NCBI GenBank assembly: GCA_028015205.1
Contig: CM051514.1
Span: 33,992,150-34,056,149 of the forward strand
Length of the DNA: 64,000 nucleotides
Origin: Mytilisepta virgata
Lineage: Eukaryota; Mollusca; Bivalvia; Mytilida; Mytilidae
Direction of reading: 5' to 3'
Position 1 is the first letter of the stretch. Every line of letters starts with the position of its first letter. A model generated the notes under the pieces. It did not search any database. It had not been told where the DNA came from and saw nothing but the letters and a program-made list of their open reading frames with translations. The position numbers and the translations under genes were made by a program. Positions 10,921 to 21,774 of this stretch are shown here, piece after piece.

Positions 10921-11165
10921 GAAAAATCCACTACTTCCAGTTACGCAAATCACTTCCGGTTCCGCCGACACATGTGCACACGACACATCCGGGTCTCAGC
11001 ACGTGACTTGCGTCACTTCCGTAAACAAATGGCAGGAAAATAAGTCACTTCCGGTTGCGCATGTGCGAAAAAAACACTTCCGGTTCCGGCCACCTGACTT
11101 CCGGTGTTGGTCACGTCATTTCTTGTGACGTCATTTCGGGATCCGATGACGTCACTTCCGGCTCC
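10860..11165 (+). promoter_or_regulatory. CpG-rich cluster of CRE, ETS and YY1-like sites
   Basis: Two perfect palindromic CRE sites TGACGTCA (11126-11133, 11147-11154), further ACGTCA/CGTCAC half sites, and repeated ETS-type CACTTCCGG or ACTTCCGG words (near 10950, 11050, 11080, 11100, 11155). GGAAAATGGCG, resembling a YY1 site, occurs in each satellite unit. Such clusters mark housekeeping-type TATA-less promoters in animals. It lies about 590 bases upstream of the signal-peptide exon at 11747. Caution: part of it (TTACGTCACTTCCG) is inside every 631-bp unit, so it may belong to the repeat rather than to the gene. Confidence 0.45.
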
Positions 11166-11746
11166 ACCTCAAATGATAACTAAACTGTCCCAATATACTA
11201 CTTATATATCTTTTATTCTTAAAAGAATTATGAGAGACAACAAGTAAAAATTTACCAAACATTAAAAGTCTTTATAAAACTGTGCACTTATTAAAATTTA
11301 TAATTTAATATAATTCATTTCAGTCTAAAAATTATCGATATAAAAAACAGTGTGTATTATCCGGCGCATTACATTAGCGCTAATTGACCTTACATATATG
11401 CGCGAAAAAAGTCTTTACACAAGCGCGAATTAAATACCAAGATTAATGCAGGTAAATTACAGGCAAATTGTTATTTTTACATGTAAAATACCTTATTTAA
11501 CGAGAATTACCTCTTCCGTTCGCCAGAAATTAGTAAATTTATAAGTAATTTGTGTTACCCCTGCACACCACGGGGAGGTAATTTTGTGCCGGATATAGTT
11601 TTAATATAAAATACAAGTACAAGCATGATAAAGCTGCGTAAAACATAAAATCTCGTGTATTCTATGAGCACTATACGGCTCCCTCTGATGTGAAGTTAGA
11701 CATCGGTTCTGTCCGAATATTTGAAGCCTATAGCTTTTATGTATTG

Positions 11747-11795
11747 ATGACGATTACTTTCGCCGTTTTGATATTTAGCATATTGTATCAGAAAG
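11747..11795 (+). CDS. Lectin/EGF gene exon 1: signal peptide
   Basis: ATG followed by MTITFAVLIFSILYQK, a textbook short signal peptide, then a consensus donor (AAAG|GTAAGT) in phase 1. Phase 1 is the usual exit phase for secreted modular proteins and fits both the small exon at 16775 and the lectin exon at 18768. I chose this ATG because an upstream ATG at 11739 hits a stop at once. The satellite and CRE/ETS cluster lie upstream and could hold the promoter. Linkage to the lectin domain about 7 kb away is inferred from phase and order only. Confidence 0.55.
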
Positions 11796-11932
11796 GTAAG
11801 TTTGTCCATTTCTGAACGTTGGACGGCAGCAGTTTGATGCAGTGTTCTAGTTTTAATGTCTGTTGTAATCTGAATCTTGGTGATAACATACAGAACGCAA
11901 AAATATTCGTATGGGCAGCATAGAATTGCTCA

Positions 11933-12205
11933 TTATAATGAGTATGGAACGATCCTGCGCCATTTGTTGTGCGTTTTGAATCTTACGATGGCAACTGTGT
12001 CCAAAGAGTTGGTTTGATCAAGTTTTCCAGATATGACCATTTTCTTGTCCTTATCCCTTCTATGTTTCGCTTTACTGCCTCTCTTGGTACATCTCCATAA
12101 CATATCCTCCGATTTTAGCACGAAGTCGATTTTGTAAGTAAATCCTTCATAAAGTAAAGATTTCTTTGCATTTGTCTCACTTACGACTAGATCCATTTTG
12201 ATCAA
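11933..12205 (-). pseudogene. FLYWCH zinc-finger remnant, probably from a MULE-type DNA transposon
   Basis: A 90-residue frame reads MDLVVSETNAKKSLLYEGFT then YKIDFVLKSEDMLWRCTKR and ends with a segment containing ISGKLDQTN. Order and spacing match FLYWCH zinc fingers: a G/K-x-L-x-x-x-G-x-x-Y start, W-x-C, then an H-x-H near the end. Here the first zinc Cys is kept (WRC), the second is Ser (GSKAK) and the two His appear as Gln and Asn (QTN), so zinc binding should be lost. In bivalves such domains often accompany MULE transposases; no transposase is visible here. It lies antisense within intron 1 of the lectin gene. Confidence 0.5.
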
Positions 12206-12499
12206 ATAACGTAGACAAAATGATTTTATTTTAACATTCGTGAGCTAAATTCATGTTACTCACCAGCTGTAAATCATTGCTCAAAGGAATTCGCAATAAT
12301 AATATATTCAATGTGTAAAATGTCATTCAAAACACATTGGAATAAATAACAACAAATTCATATAATATTTTTATTATTTTTTATAGTAATTTGACTTCAT
12401 AAAATACGGGTAAATGTTTCGCGCTTTTGTAATGCACTTTTTGCGCCTTTGTGAGGTCCGTTAATCCCTAATTTCGCGCTTTTGTAATGCGCCCAGGGC

Positions 12500-13860
12500 C
12501 GTTTTGTCAAATCTATTAAATATAAACCTTAAATTACATTTCATACAGACAACCGCGTAGGCCAAGTATTCTTATTTGCAGGTAAACTCACTGAGGATTG
12601 TAAAATTATTGTCAGGACCCTGGATGAGATTTTTAAACGTTACTGTCTCTTTTTGTGCCTTTCGTCCTGGCTAATTAGACAAAACCTTTTAATAAATAAA
12701 TAAAGTCTGAAAATACAAATTAAAGTAAAAAAGTAATATTAGGAATATAAATTTAACGTTTTGAATGTTTATAGACAGATAGGGTTTATTGATTGAGAGC
12801 ATCATGCAGGTATAATTTTTTTGGGCTAATTTATTCATAATATCCATGTAGATTCAACACCGTCTTCTAAATATTCCTGACGAGGAATCGAACCTACATG
12901 TAGATTAAACCAATTTTTTTTCTCAAAATATAGACTGTCATACATTAATGGGTCATGTCGATCGTGTTCCCTATGAACTACTTCACCAACTGTAGAACAA
13001 TACATTTGGCTAAACAATGCAACAATACTTTCATGAAGTATACAGTAATTAGCATACCTTTTTAACAATAAGCTAGCTCTGGTCACTTTTTAACTAGGTT
13101 ATTACGTTTAAGAATAATATATCGACCAACTCGAAGTCTGATGTGTAAAATTACTCTACCAAGGATATATCAGATAATCCGAATAATATGGTTCTTGGTA
13201 ATATAATTATATACGCAAAAATACCGACGATATTTGCCAGACCATTTTTTACTTCCTTTGTCTTTTTTTAAACTTGTAATATACAATTATTTCCATTGGC
13301 ATATATCCAGACGTTAAACACCAACCAGATTATCTATACGTACTTTTATGTTATATGTTTAGTCAGAAAGAATGAACGTCAACTGAACAAATTTTGATAT
13401 TATTATCAAATCTATTGAATATAAACCTTAAATTACATTTCATACAGACAGCATTCTATTTGCAGGTAAACTCACTGAGGATTGTAAAATTATTGTCAGG
13501 ACCCTGGATGAGATTTTTAAACGTTAGAGTCCCTTTTTGTGCTTTCAGTCCTATCTAGTTAGGCAAAACCGTTTAATAAATAAATAAATAAATGGATAAA
13601 GTCTAAAAATACAAATTAAAGCAAAACAGTAATTTTATGAAATAAACTGGCCTTTAAGCAAATTAAAAGGTCCTACCAGTTCAATAAAATAGAGTAATAA
13701 GAATACTTGGTCTACGCGGTTGTCTGTATGAAATGTAATTTAAGATTTATATCTAATAGAATTGTTAAAAATATCAAATATTGTTTATTTGAAGTTCATT
13801 CTTTCTGACTATACATGTACATGTACCTATTAATAGACAATCTGACTGGTGTTTAAGGTG
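12500..13860. repeat. Duplicated and inverted copies of an interspersed repeat
   Basis: A segment at about 12508-12840 (words AAATTACATTTCATACAGAC, AAACTCACTGAGGATTGTAA, GTCAGGACCCTGGATGAGAT, AATAAATAAATAAAGTCTGA) recurs at about 13405-13640. Part of it appears inverted at about 13695-13770 (GGTCTACGCGGTTGTCTGTA). A further copy of its 3' half is at 14815-15010. The pieces share borders near AATAAATAAATAAA, like a short retroelement tail. Confidence 0.65.
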
Positions 13861-13974
13861 TTCATATTACTCTATTTTATTCAACTGATCGGGCTGAGTT
13901 AACCTTTTAATTTGCATAAGGCCACGTTATTTCATTTTGGATATTACTATATTTTCTTGAACTGACCGGGTGGA

Positions 13975-14800
13975 GTTTGGGTATGTATAGTGATGGGGTG
14001 TTTCCGTCCGTTCTTCTGTTCGTCCGTTCGTCTGTTCGTCCGTCCGTCCTCACCTATTTACTTAAATTGCTCTTACACCCGTGAATAAATTTTATTTAAA
14101 CTTTCACAGAATCTTCCGTACAAAGTGGCATTCTGCACCATATATTTTATTTTTGATCAGAATGATTTTTAGGGTTTTCCACAGACAAACATCATGAACA
14201 TGGACTTTGCCATTTGTTCATGTTTTGTAAGGCGTATAGACATGCCCCGTCCTCAACTCCTCCTAAACCAGTCAGCTGATTTCTGTGTAACTTTCAGGCA
14301 ACCTTCAGTACACATTGCAATTGTGCACTACCTATATTATTTTAGATGAGAATAATTTCTTGAGATTTTCCACAGACAAACATGAACTTTGTCAATTCTT
14401 CGTGTAATTTTAGGGGGAATGCATGCCCCGTCCTTAACTACCCATAAACCATTACATGGATTTCTGTGAAAGTTTCATGGACTTGTGCATCACCTATATT
14501 ATTTTTGATCAGAATGATTTTGGGGTTTTCTACAGACAAACACGGACTTTGTCATTTTTCTTCATGTAATGTAAGGGGGCTAGGGATGCCCCCTAAACCA
14601 ATGATTTGATTTCTGTGAAACCTTTAAGCAATCTTCAGTATACATTATCATTGCGCACTACCTCTTATATATTTGATCTCAAATGATTTTTTAGTTCACA
14701 TAGACAAACATGATAATATATTTATTTATAATATTATAGCCATAGCGGGGGATATAAATTTTGTGAGCTATGCTCACAGTACTTTTAGTTGAGCTTGTAG
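13975..14800 (+). repeat. Tandem repeat of about 160-190 bp headed by a CGTC-rich run
   Basis: Begins with alternating CCGTCCGTTCGTCTGTTCGT at about 14005-14050. About four diverged units follow, each with ACTTTCA, an AATCTTCAGTA-like word, a CACTACCTATATTATTT-like word, a GATCAGAATGATTTT-like word, a TTTTCCACAGACAAACAT-like word and ATGCCCCGTCC. AGACAAACA recurs near 14185, 14377, 14535 and 14703. This is a common bivalve repeat style; non-coding. Confidence 0.7.
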
Positions 14801-14814
14801 ATATTCCTATTTAG

Positions 14815-15010
14815 GCAAAACGTTGAGTGTGTTATCTTTTAATAAATAAATAAATAAATTAAGTCTGAAATAAATAAATAAATAAATTAAGTCTGAAACT
14901 ACAAAAGCAAAAGAAAGTAATATTAGGAATCTAAACTCAAAGTTTTGAATGTTTATAGACAGAGAGGGTTATATTGATTGAGAACATCACATATAATTAT
15001 TTTGGACTCA
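14815..15010 (+). repeat. Dispersed repeat copy (family of 12508-12840)
   Basis: Shares ATTTAGGCAAAACG, AATAAATAAATAAA (locally duplicated), TAATATTAGGAAT, TTTTGAATGTTTATAGACAG and a TGATTGAGAACATCA-like end with the 12.5-kb copy. Confidence 0.6.
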
Positions 15011-15109
15011 TTTTTGCACAATATTACGTGTATGTAGAACACATGGAAACATAATTTTGTATCTATACTTAATTTTAATTGTACGAAACAATTGAATACC
15101 ATTGTTCGA

Positions 15110-16250
15110 TTTATGTGTTATCCCCGCACTTGGAAGAAGTTTGGGGATATTGTTATCGCCCCTTCCATCTGTCCGTCCGTCCGACCATCTGCCCGTCTGT
15201 CTGTATGTCTGTCTGTCCGTCCGTCCGTCACACTTTCTTGTGACATAAACTTCTCGTTCATTTTTAACTTCTTGCATTTAATTTCTGTACAGTATTGTCA
15301 CATACTGTATGTAGATGCGCAATAGGGTTTTAGAAATTTCATTTTAAAAAATTGAGGCCAACTGGGGTCGAATTTCGAAAATTAGGAATTTAAGCTTGTG
15401 ACCTAAACTTCTCTTTTATTTTTCATTTTATGCATTTAATTTCTACACAGTTTTATCAAAAACTGTATGTAGATGTGCAATAAGGTTTTAGAATTTTGAT
15501 TTTCAAAAATTGGGGCCCACATGGGTCGAATTTTGAAAATTGTGAATTTAAGCTAGTGACCTTAACCCATTCGTTCATTTTTCATTTTATGTATTTAATT
15601 TATATAAAAGATTGTCACATACTGTATTTAGATGTGCAGTAAGGTTTTACAATTTTGATTTTAAAAAAATTGGGCCCACAGTGGTCGAATTTCTTAAATT
15701 GGCAATTTAAGCTTGTGACCTAAACTCCTCGTTCATTTTTCATTCTATGCATTTGATTTCTATACAGTATTGTCCCATACTATATATAGATGTGCAATAA
15801 GGTTTTAGAATTTTGATTTTCAGAACTCGGGACCCACAGGTGTTGAATTTTGAAAATTTGGAATTTAAGCTTGTGACCTAAACTCCTCTTTCACTTTTCA
15901 TTTTATGTATTTAATTTCTTAATTTCTTAACGGTATGGTCACACACTGTATAGATGTGCAATAAGGTTTTAGAATTGTGATTTTTAAAAACTGGGGCCTT
16001 TAGGGGTCGAATTTAAAAAATTGGGAATTATAAGTGGATGACTGAAAGTTTTCTTTCATGTTTCATTTTATACGTTTTATTTCTATACATTATTGTCATA
16101 CACTGTATGCAGATGTGCAATAAGGTTTTAGAATTTTAACTTTCCAAAATTTGGGCTTGAATTGAAAGGTATAATTGTGAAAAAAGGTCCACAGGGATAC
16201 AACTGTGGGAGTGCGGGGATAGCTGTCGTTTCCGACTGCCTCTGTCTAGT
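15110..16250 (+). repeat. Tandem repeat, about six 160-bp units, with CGTC-rich head and conserved tail
   Basis: Head: CGCACTTGGAAGAAGTTTGG, then GATATTGTTATCGCC and a CCGTCCGT run. Units are phased by GATGTGCAATAAGGTTTTAG-like words at about 15314, 15472, 15634, 15789, 15953 and 16111, each with a GTATTGTCACATACTGTATG-like block and TTTAAGCTTGTGACCTAAAC. Tail: GTGCGGGGATAGCTGTCGTT. A second copy with the same head, core and tail, in the same orientation, is at 51830-53060. Confidence 0.85.
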
Positions 16251-16774
16251 TAGGTATTACCCTTACTTCGTCTTAAGAAATGGCTTATGTCTCGGGAAAA
16301 AATAAACGTATAATTGTTTTCCTAGCTATTTAATGGGTGAATACGAAATGTAATATTTATAGTGATCAAGTCGATGTCACAAGTTATTTTTACGGCTAAA
16401 TTTACCTAATTTAACATTAGCTATACGCGACATTCGTGATAACGGTTTTGGGAAATTAGACCTATAACTATTGTTCATTATAATGTACTCTTCTGTTCGA
16501 GATCGCGAAATATATTTCGTTTTCTAAATTTCCTCAAGCTTTGATCAAGAATTATATAAATTTCCTAATGTCGTTATACATTCGCAAGATCGAATGCGTG
16601 ATTAAGAAACTGAGAGTAAGTATGAAACAGCTATGACGTCAACTGATAATTCAAAATTGCAAATTTTGCCTCAACGTCCGAAGTTTAAATTAAAAAGTAA
16701 AGGCCATTCGGTTAGGTCTTCTTTTGACATTAATGCATTCGTATTGGTTTAACTTTATCTAATCATCATTTCAG

Positions 16775-16805
16775 GTTCTAACAGAAATGAAATAAGCATA
16801 GCATG
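16775..16805 (+). CDS. Lectin/EGF gene, possible 31-base mini-exon
   Basis: Flanked by TCATCATTTCAG and GTATGT; phase 1 in, phase 2 out, encoding GSNRNEISIA when joined to exon 1. The phases fit exon 1 and the next mini-exon. Exons this short can arise by chance, so support is only the phase chain. Confidence 0.25.
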
Positions 16806-17402
16806 GTATGTATTTGTAAAATGTGTTGGATTTAATATTGAATGCATGTTGATGAGATGTACACAAATGATACATGTATTGTAATGAAAGAAGGATTTGA
16901 TAGCCACATTCTTGACACAAGATTCCTACTATATATGACAAAAGTTTAAGTTGAGGAACAATTTATTCGCATATTGGATAAAAATATACCTAAAAAAAGT
17001 TTTATTATAGCATCGAATCTCATTAGAGAAGGAGATTTTGCGAATGGGAATCATTGCTGTTCGCGTGTTTTTCATAAGCGTTATGGGGGTATTTTTCAAA
17101 ACTGACACAATGTTTAATATGTTAAGAATTATTTTTCTAATCATATTGAAAAACTAAGAGCGATTAATGTATTGTTGTTTTTCTTGTCTCATAAATAGAA
17201 TTTTTTATATTTTAAATTGGATACTTTAGCTAGCGGCGCGGCTTTCATCCAAAAAGTGTTGTATAACATTTTAACGTTAAAGATAAATTAATATAATGAT
17301 AATACATAGTATGAATTAAATCATAGCTTAATGGCATGCATAATGTTTTACAGAATGACGCAGTGTCAGTTATCATCACATTTGTGGTTTTTCTACATTC
17401 AG

Positions 17403-17434
17403 GTTCGTACGAAATTTAATCCAAATACATCGAA
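17403..17434 (+). CDS. Lectin/EGF gene, possible 32-base mini-exon
   Basis: Flanked by TTTTTCTACATTCAG and GTGAGT; phase 2 in, phase 1 out, encoding FVRNLIQIHR when joined. Its start (CAGGTTCGTACGAAAT) resembles that of the previous mini-exon (CAGGTTCTAACAGAAAT), suggesting a local duplication. Skipping both mini-exons also keeps the frame, because together they add 63 bases. Confidence 0.25.
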
Positions 17435-17816
17435 GTGAGTATCTGATTATGTTTACAAAATAACCAGTCAAACATGTCTTTGATCAAAATATCTCAAATA
17501 ATAAAAAACAAATAGATCTTTTATCATTTATTAAAAAAATCAGACGTGTCCATTAATCATTTTGACTTTACAAAGAATTTTTCAGGAAACTGATAAAATA
17601 CATCCCAGTAGCCTCAATCTTTAATTTCATATCCCATTATAAGGAAATATGGACATTGCAAATTGATATTATTCACATTCGCATTTCCTTCTAAACCTTT
17701 GAATGATTTTGATGACGCATTCAAATAATTATATTGTCATTTTGGAACTCCTATTGTAGTTTTTTTATCTGAATTATTTATTTGGTTCGTGTATCAACAC
17801 CTTTTTTTACTGATAA

Positions 17817-17920
17817 CCGCCTCGGTGGTCTCATGGTGTTTTGCTTGCTTTGAGTGCGGAAGTCGTGGGTTCGATCCCCATCATGAACTAGTGAATCATG
17901 CTATAGATCAGGGGAAAAGG
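17817..17920 (+). mobile_element. Degenerate tRNA-derived SINE head
   Basis: CCGCCTCGGTGGTCTCATGG (A-box region) and GTGGGTTCGATCCCC (B box, GGTTCGATCCC) at tRNA-like spacing. Near-identical to the head of the longer SINE at 30063. The body beyond about 17900 is hard to follow. Confidence 0.6.
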
Positions 17921-18767
17921 TTTCCATTTCACAACTCATTTTTTTGGGAATGGTGGCGAATCCAATGATTTACGGACAGGTCTCAGATGCTCAGACATAA
18001 AAAGCCAATCCTTGCTTACAATTTATGTTGTTGCAAAGTGCAAGTCATAAAAATTTTCAGCAAAAGTAATTTATTGGGTTCTGATAAACGTCTGATGATA
18101 TTGAGCGAGAGATGTTGCTGAAATTTTGAATAATCGGGCACCGCCAATCATATATTCAGAGACAAAACCATCGTCTCCATTGATATATTTTTTGCATAAT
18201 TTGTTCATTCGTTTAACTACATGTACAAAATAAATATATTAATTACTTCATAAGATCAGCTACGGCTAACCTCTTCTCTCGGTTAGGAAAGAAAATTAAA
18301 ATTAAATAAAAAACACGTTCTTCTATAAAGTATTGCAAAAATGTTTCTCTTTTGGAAAACAGTGAAAGCTACGCCGCTGACGATGAAGCAGGACTGCACA
18401 TTTAAAAAAAATATGTTCTTTATTCAAAATGTTCAATTAAATATTGTTTGTTTGTTTTGTCAAGTGAAATCGGTGCAATGCAGATATGCCATTTACAATA
18501 AAAGGGTTTAGCGTGTCATTTATAAAAGGAGATAAAAAATGAGGACAATGAAAACAACATGAAATGAACAATATCACATCTCCATCCATGGCAAATATTA
18601 ATATTACAGCTAATCAAGGTATGCCCTGTTTCATTAAAGTACACCTCACAGTTGTAGATGCCCTTTTCTGACGCCGATGAAAAATTCTATGCAAAACAGA
18701 AAAATGTGTTTATCTAAATTTCTTGTTTGAAACAGCTTCAGTGTTTGACTAATTAATTTTGTTGCAG
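17921..18767. other. Intron; no further feature supported
   Basis: AT-rich intron. A candidate nine-base exon CTAATCAAG followed by GTATGC near 18610 was considered but is too short to support. Confidence 0.4.
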
Positions 18768-18918
18768 GTGTTTTATGCCGTGATTGTGGTGGATGGAGAT
18801 TTGTTATACAACCAGAGAGGAAAAATTGGACTGATGCAAAAAATTATTGCGAACGTCATGATGGAATGCTCTGGAGACCAGTTAGAGACATCTGGCTCTG
18901 TGCACAGTCTTTCATATA
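18768..18918 (+). CDS. C-type lectin domain, exon a (N-terminal third)
   Basis: 151-base exon: AATTTTGTTGCAG acceptor, GTAAAT donor, phase 1 in and phase 2 out. It encodes VLCRDCGGWRFVIQ and NWTDAKNYCERHDGML. This is the canonical opening of a C-type lectin domain: the extra N-terminal Cys pair of long-form domains, the G-W first strand, and W-x-x-A-x-x-Y-C in helix 1 with the first conserved Cys. The usual Leu/Ile run after helix 1 is replaced by WRPVRDIWLCAQSFI, with an additional Cys. Read without splicing it would stop at once (TAG at 18917-18919), so the donor is needed. Confidence 0.8.
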
Positions 18919-19259
18919 GTAAATGATTTACTGTTTAAATAATAGATTTGCTTCTATTTTTTATTGATTGATAACTTAATACCCGTATTAAAATGAATTC
19001 TGTACATCAAAATTTCTACCTAAGAATATATCATAGTAAGAAAGCAAGTTAAATAATAATAGTAGAATGTAAAACAAAACATTCTTCCAATAAAAATATT
19101 GGTTTTAATTATCTTTGTTCCTTTAAAATGAATAGAGTAACGGTATTCAGAAAACGTTGATTTGTCAATTTTTCTATTATAATACTAATCGTCTACCTGA
19201 GTCAATATTCCCAACAATCAAAATTATATATAAATGGATGAATTTTTATTTGACTTTAG

Positions 19260-19369
19260 CCAACATGATAATTGGGTATGGACAGGTGCAAATAATATAG
19301 ATAGAGATAACGGCTTTGAATGGGACGATGGTTCTCCAGTTCTACTTGACCAAACAGTGTGGATTGCAG
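19260..19369 (+). CDS. C-type lectin domain, exon b (middle)
   Basis: 110 bases, acceptor TTTGACTTTAG, donor GTTTAT, phase 2 in and phase 1 out. Joining restores a Tyr codon and reads YQHDNWVWTGANN, then NGFEWDDGSPV, then QTVWIA. This is the W-x-G / F-x-W-x-D-G-S-P core of the lectin fold leading into the long loop. Donor GTTTAT is non-optimal but phase and content are convincing. Confidence 0.8.
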
Positions 19370-20000
19370 GTTTATAAAATGGATAACATTACCTAGAAAT
19401 ATATTCAGAGAGACAGATAAACACAAAAACAAACAAACTAACAAACCATAACAACACAAACACAATTAGAACAAGTCATCCTGTATCAGTGAACTAATAC
19501 TTTACTCCCCAAAACATGAGAAACTTTCTTTATTGATGTTTCATTTCATAAATAGAGAACCTTATAGAACCCCTAAAATACTACCCAATTGGAGCATCTA
19601 AATAATCAAAAGGACTTCTTGCTTGAGTATTTTCATTCAATGCTTACAAGTTAATGAGCATACATACCATATATGAAGTCTCACATCATTTTAATTTTGT
19701 AATAGAATCAATTTGATGATTCCTTTATATATATATACCATTGACCTGTAGTACAAAGAAACAGAAATATAAAACAATCATCCTATCGGAGGTCATGTAC
19801 AGTTGGTAACGCAGGCTTCCTTCTGATGCAAACCATAATTAAGTTTATCCTGAATGTATTTTATATTATATTATAATGGGCTTACATTATTTTATTTTAT
19901 CAACTCCCATTACGATGCCCTTCAAAAATACTCTCACTATTCGGCATCCAAACATGAATCAAATGAATGCCACTAACATGCATTTTATTTTTATACAATC
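19370..20000. other. Intron; nothing supported
   Basis: AT-rich intron; a (TA)n microsatellite follows at 20008-20035. Confidence 0.4.
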
Positions 20001-20007
20001 AATTAAT

Positions 20008-20008
20008 G

Positions 20009-20035
<27 letters not shown>
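20008..20035. repeat. (TA)n microsatellite
   Basis: Uninterrupted TA run in an intron of the lectin gene. Confidence 0.95.
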
Positions 20036-20039
<4 letters not shown>

Positions 20040-20129
20040 ATGAAATGAGATACCTTAGCTGTAGATGTCTTCAATCCCTATTAACGAAAAAAACATTACT
20101 ATTAGAAAGAAAATTGTTCAGAGAACAAT

Positions 20130-21185
20130 TGCAAGGTCTTTCCCGGGTCAAATTGACCTTTTATCTCAAGTTTGTATTTACATATATGGTTTCTAGTGTG
20201 TTGTTTGCATGGCTACGAAGGATATTTACATGACCTTCACTGCTGACCTTCTATTTTGCTTGTATACTTTCTCTGAACATAATTATATATGGTTGCTAGG
20301 AACTTATTCATCAGTTACTAAGGACTTTTTCAATGACCTTCACCCTTGACCTTCCATTTTCATCTGTAAAGCTGAAATATGGGGTCCTGAACATAAATAT
20401 GTATGTTTGCTAGGTACTTTTCTATCGGTTGCTAAAGGATTTTTCAATGACCTTGATCTCTGACCTTTGACCTTGGTACTAAAATATAAATCTTTTGAAA
20501 CTGATCATTTTTTGTATTGACAATTACTTTCTATCTGTTACAGTTTCTGAGATATTGCATTAACAAGTTTAAAGGTCAAATGTGACCTTGACCTTTGACC
20601 TTGGGATCATTTTGAAGGTTTTGATATCTGATGAACATGGTGCAAGTCCCAATTCTCTACAACTAACCGTCTATGAGTTTTTACCATTTACGTGTACTGT
20701 TTAATGTTCAAGGGCCAATAACTCCTATAAGGAGTTGATATACTGCTTTGACAGAAACATGACAAAGTTGCGTCTTGACAAGATGAAAATTTTTCCCAAT
20801 ACATTTAATCAACTATATTTTACTGTTTCCGAGACAGAGCGGTAACAAGGTTTAAGGTCAGGGTTCAAGTTTGACCTTGACATTTGACCTTAAGGTAAAT
20901 TTCAAGGTCATGACCTGTGATGGTCATTGGTGGAAGTCCCAAGTCACTACGACTAACCGTTCATGACTTTTGACCCTTGAGGTATCCCGTTAACTGTTCA
21001 AGGGGAAGCAACTCTTATACAAGTCGTCAAAATGTTTCAACCAAATAAGAACGAACTTGTGTCTTGAGATGTCAAACATTTTCCACCTTTCGGTTTGCCT
21101 CTATCTGTTACGGTTTCTGTGATAGAGCGGTAACAAGGTTTATGGTGTTCGGGCAATAACTCTGTATCGATAAATATTTCGACTT
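20130..21185 (+). repeat. ACCTTGACC-rich tandem repeat, about 290-bp period
   Basis: Units contain a GTTACAGTTTCTGAGATA-like word (about 20537, 20820, 21112), GCGGTAACAAGGTTTA, and TGACCTTGACCTTTGACCTT. Each carries AGTCCCAA.TC.CTACAACTAACCGT and a CAAGGG.CAATAACTC line. A diverged bivalve intronic repeat, non-coding. Confidence 0.75.
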
Positions 21186-21189
21186 CGCA

Positions 21190-21300
21190 GGGTCAGTCCA
21201 AAATGCGGTTAATGATTTCAGTTGTCTTCCCGGGTTTGTCTGTCAAACGGATTCCGTTTTTATGGTTTGCTGCTTAGGTATGTTTATCCTCTTTATGAAT
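21190..21300 (+). mobile_element. Penelope-like element, 3'-end fragment
   Basis: GTCTTCCCGGGTTTGTCTGT then GGATTCCGTTTTTATGG and TGCTTAGGTATGTTTATCCT match the 3' end of the inserted copy at 35319-35875 and the fragment at 37560-37720. Only the terminal about 110 bases remain. Confidence 0.55.
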
Positions 21301-21644
21301 TTAAACTATCCAAATCTCTTTCTGTGTTCATGTTCAAACTAGTTAGCTGAAATATTGAATCCTTTATGTTTTACTCTTTTATTGTCGATTTCATTTTTTA
21401 CATATTTTGTTTATTTACTGTTAGCCAATTCGATAGCGCACAGACGAATTGTCGAATGCGCATTTTCCATTATACTGATTCGGTTGCTTCAAAGCTTCAA
21501 AATTTTTCATCTCGTACAGTCTATTGACAAAACTTACAATAAAACGTATAACTTTCATTTTTGTCCGTACCATCTTATTTGTTGAATGAAATGAATAAAA
21601 AGATATAGCTCATTTATGGTATTAATTATAATATAGTATTATTG

Positions 21645-21770
21645 CGTAAGGCTTTCCATATTGGCTTCGTTATTGGTCCGAGACAAGCCATATTGGATTG
21701 AGGCAAAGCCGAAGTCCAATATGGCTAGCCAATAACGATGCCGATATGGAAAACCTTGCGCACTTATATC
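21645..21770. repeat. Foldback (inverted-repeat) element
   Basis: TTTCCATATTGGCTTCGTTA at the left pairs with TAACGATGCCGATATGGAAA at the right. Inside, AGCCATATTGGA pairs with TCCAATATGGCT. The whole 120 bp can fold into a near-continuous hairpin. It is the cleaner relative of the copy at 7441-7665. Confidence 0.8.
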
Positions 21771-21774
21771 ATTA

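Noticed and set aside
15008..15325. Frames rich in SVRPSV / GRTDRQ across the CGTC run
   Set aside because: Translation of low-complexity CCGTCCGT sequence in a known repeat head.
16620..16640. GAAACAGCTATGAC matches a common cloning-vector sequencing primer
   Set aside because: Only 14 bases match, the flanks are normal AT-rich sequence, and no vector sequence surrounds it. Chance match.
18605..18620. Nine-base exon CTAATCAAG between TATTACAG and GTATGC before the lectin exon
   Set aside because: Too short to distinguish from chance, and not needed for the frame.
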